NCBI RefSeq assembly: GCF_048269205.1 | Contig: NZ_JBLXJC010000003.1 | Coordinates: forward strand, 1 to 64,000 | Direction: 5' to 3' | DNA length: 64,000 nt | Source of the DNA: Emcibacter sp048269205 | Lineage (GTDB): Bacteria; Pseudomonadota; Alphaproteobacteria; Sphingomonadales; Emcibacteraceae | Part shown: piece by piece, positions 63,501-64,000 of the stretch | Layout of the letters: each line of letters begins with the position of its first letter | Position numbering within the stretch: position 1 is the first letter of the stretch | The notes under the pieces: generated by a model | Told to the model about the DNA's origin: nothing | Databases searched by the model: none | What the model saw: the letters and a program-made list of their open reading frames with translations, nothing else | Position numbers and translations under genes: made by a program

Positions 63501-63582
63501 GTCTACCAATGCGAACGCCATTGCAGGCTTCTACGACACACTGGGTCGTTACCTGCATGCTTCCGTGACAGCGAGTTTCTAA
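60532..63582 (+). CDS. TonB-dependent outer-membrane receptor
   Basis: 1016 residues from the ATG at 60532 with GGAGGAAAA upstream. A signal peptide (about 1-32, ending in SQAQE) leads to the TonB-box-like FEEVVVTGSRIKRKD. A plug domain follows (about 45-165, with LDLRGMGTERTVVLINGRRM and EILTGGASSTYGADAVAGVVN), then a 22-strand barrel ending in YLHASVTASF. The type is common in sphingomonads and Kordiimonadales and often imports peptides, glycans or siderophores. No neighbouring enzyme points to the substrate. A strong terminator follows. Confidence 0.93.
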   Translation: MKSDFSSRLKYGVSAIAVASTLSMIAQTSQAQEAAAEEEMMFEEVVVTGSRIKRKDIESVSPLAITDATEIKYSGHTRIEDMMNSMPQLEASQTGFLSNGATGTATLDLRGMGTERTVVLINGRRMQPGGLATNAADINQIPAGLVERVEILTGGASSTYGADAVAGVVNFVMDKNFEGVKITAGVSAYQHNNNNAYIQGLMDDSNFEYPTGSSGLDGEQYNIDFAIGSSFDDDKGHVTVYGNWRKVKELRQKSRDYSSCALNGSGTSCGGSANAVSPNFDIYPVDPLTGNTVYAFDRYTQKDFDDGIITDEDDIGELIVGGDGFYSYTSEDVRYPVPWANDTFANRFDSLGADGSLTEFDGSNIYNYAPINHFQRPDERWSGGAFINYEINDHIKPYAEVMFMRDTTKAQIAESGTFFDEEYTISCSSPLLSTAQQTDLCGTYGLAPTDDLAIYVGKRNVEGGPRQDNLTHSSFRIVVGTEGEISDSWTYDASFTYGSTSSQSVYKNDFYAPNIANALDVDLDGDGNLQCASAEARAGGCLPYLVFTPGGVTAEQANYLTATGIATGETAQYIANAYVTGDLPLTIPMASDPLQMVLGVEYRKETFIRDSDQLFEEGLLLGQGGATASVDGQYDVKEIFGEAFVPIVQDKEFAEDLSMELGLRLSDYSSVGSATTYKIGLNWKPINEVKFRGSYNRAVRAPNSLELFVPQTEGLWAGTDPCSGATPDLTAAQCANTGVSAAQYGNIGESPASQYNSIDGGNPDLEAETADTWTFGVVATPLDGLVMSVDYWDIKVEGLIDSVDSELAVEQCGLTGDAVFCDLVNRAPNGSLWLGKAGYVTATDQNLGFSHQQGIDVVVDYEIEGLDGMFNIDLVGTYLIKKFTQEIPGFAPSEYDCKGAISTQCFPSPKWRHSLRVGYISDSFWTASVKWRYFGSVTNLDPTASELNSEIGAQSYFDLTANFVANENIDITVGVNNIFDKEPPLVGGDLSTNANAIAGFYDTLGRYLHASVTASF

Positions 63583-63610
63583 TCCTTTTCCAAGGATAAA
63601 AAACATTTTG

Positions 63611-63637
63611 AAACGGCGGGATTTTCCCGCCGTTTTT
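63611..63637 (+). terminator. Terminator after the TonB-dependent receptor
   Basis: AAACGGCGGG (63611-63620) and CCCGCCGTTT (63626-63635) form a 10-bp stem with a 5-nt loop and a T-run, 28 bases after the receptor stop. Confidence 0.9.
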
Positions 63638-63716
63638 ATTTGCCCGGAATGTTGACCAGGGAACTTAGAAAAGCCTCACAATTCAGCCATCTTCCCGATG
63701 ACCTTTTATAAAGCGG

Positions 63717-63857
63717 TTACCGCACCAGCAGAGCGCTTCTGGCTTTGACCACATTGCCCCGTTTGTGAAATTCAAGACACCGGTTATTCCAGTTCAGGCC
63801 GCAGAAATCTGTCAATTCCCTAATAACACTCTCCGGTGTCTCCAAGACTGTCGCAAC
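63717..63857 (-). pseudogene. C-terminal fragment of a sulfotransferase
   Basis: 46 codons ending in TAA at 63717-63719. TPESVIRELTDFCGLNWNN and CLEFHKRGNVVKARSA match the end of PAPS-dependent sulfotransferases (often TPR-linked), where the EFCGLxW and CLxFH motifs precede the last helix. The same frame has a stop codon just upstream (63858-63860) and no start, so the remainder is missing and this is probably a remnant. Confidence 0.5.
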
Positions 63858-64000
63858 TTACTTCATGGGTGGAATTCTCAAATAGATTTTTCCAGAGTTG
63901 CCACAGTCATTCGCACTGCTGCGAAGAATATGCCGGGCGACCTGAAGTTCCCTCACGATATGGTTTCGATCCTTGGTGATGTAAACTTTCCTATGCTTTT
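63858..64000 (-). CDS. Unidentified protein, C-terminal part only
   Basis: An open frame enters from the right edge and stops at 63858-63860, giving 46 residues such as KHRKVYITKDRNHIVRELQV and then SGKIYLRIPPMK. It is basic and reads as real protein, but I do not recognise a family. The start lies outside the window. Confidence 0.35.
   Translation of the reverse strand, partial: KHRKVYITKDRNHIVRELQVARHILRSSANDCGNSGKIYLRIPPMK

Noticed and set aside
1..64000. CRISPR arrays, insertion sequences, prophage genes or rRNA
   Set aside because: No regular spacer repeats, transposase motifs with terminal inverted repeats, phage structural genes or rRNA sequence were seen. The fragments at 46.9-47.3 kb have no transposase nearby.

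Overview
The window is a chromosomal piece of a Gram-negative alphaproteobacterium of medium GC. The clearest lineage marker is the gene order dcd - murA - DUF2948 - hisG - hisD - UPF0262 - phosphatase - infA - maf - rng - yacG - tRNA-Phe (35.1-43.5 kb), a housekeeping block typical of Alphaproteobacteria. A large TonB-dependent receptor, LigAB-type aromatic ring cleavage and a MurL/MurD2 peptidoglycan branch fit a marine or soil relative of Kordiimonadales, Emcibacterales or Sphingomonadales. I cannot fix the genus from sequence reading alone.

Layout. 0.4-6.2 kb: CBS-domain protein, DUF1499 membrane protein, soluble PAS histidine kinase, then the overlapping pair murL-murD2 (glutamate added to the peptidoglycan precursor as L-Glu and epimerised afterwards). 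6.4-7.5 kb: an AT-rich orphan SEFIR/TIR-like protein. 7.6-10.2 kb: arsR-gapdh-arsJ, which converts arsenate to 1-arseno-3-phosphoglycerate and exports it. 10.3-16.9 kb: LpxH-like phosphoesterase plus glycosyltransferase, ribosome hibernation factor, trxB, M3 peptidase lipoprotein and a dienelactone-hydrolase-like protein. 16.9-26.7 kb: a lignin-type aromatic island with ligM-ligA-ligB on the minus strand, a divergent aromatic acid transporter and GntR regulator, then feruloyl-CoA synthetase, an NTF2-like protein, an alpha/beta hydrolase and a second aromatic acid transporter. Four near-identical ATKRKATMCATT boxes in its two promoter regions are candidate operators of the GntR protein. 26.7-30.3 kb: pirin, two short-chain dehydrogenases and a divergent AraC regulator. 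30.4-34.6 kb: a four-gene signalling operon (Cache/HAMP/FixL-like PAS kinase, two Rcp1-type receivers and a receiver-GGDEF cyclase).

34.6-43.5 kb is the conserved housekeeping block with tRNA-Thr and tRNA-Phe. 43.5-47.3 kb has an IMPACT-family protein, an AIDA-type autotransporter and a junction of two broken gene fragments. One of these is a truncated, internally deleted copy of the dihaem cytochrome c-rhodanese fusion whose intact version lies at 48.3-49.4 kb. 49.5-52.4 kb: pyrC, a cold-shock protein and a DEAD-box helicase. 52.8-56.7 kb: a likely surface-polysaccharide module of NodB-like deacetylase, ATP-grasp enzyme and an unusual fusion of a membrane acyltransferase with a low-molecular-weight protein tyrosine phosphatase. 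56.9-63.6 kb: a TPR histidine kinase, an EF-hand lipoprotein and a TonB-dependent receptor preceded by a long AT-rich leader with a 28-codon upstream ORF inside a long-range inverted repeat. The right edge holds a sulfotransferase tail fragment and the tail of an unidentified gene.

Start codons were chosen from Shine-Dalgarno placement and family alignment remembered from general knowledge. No database search was possible.
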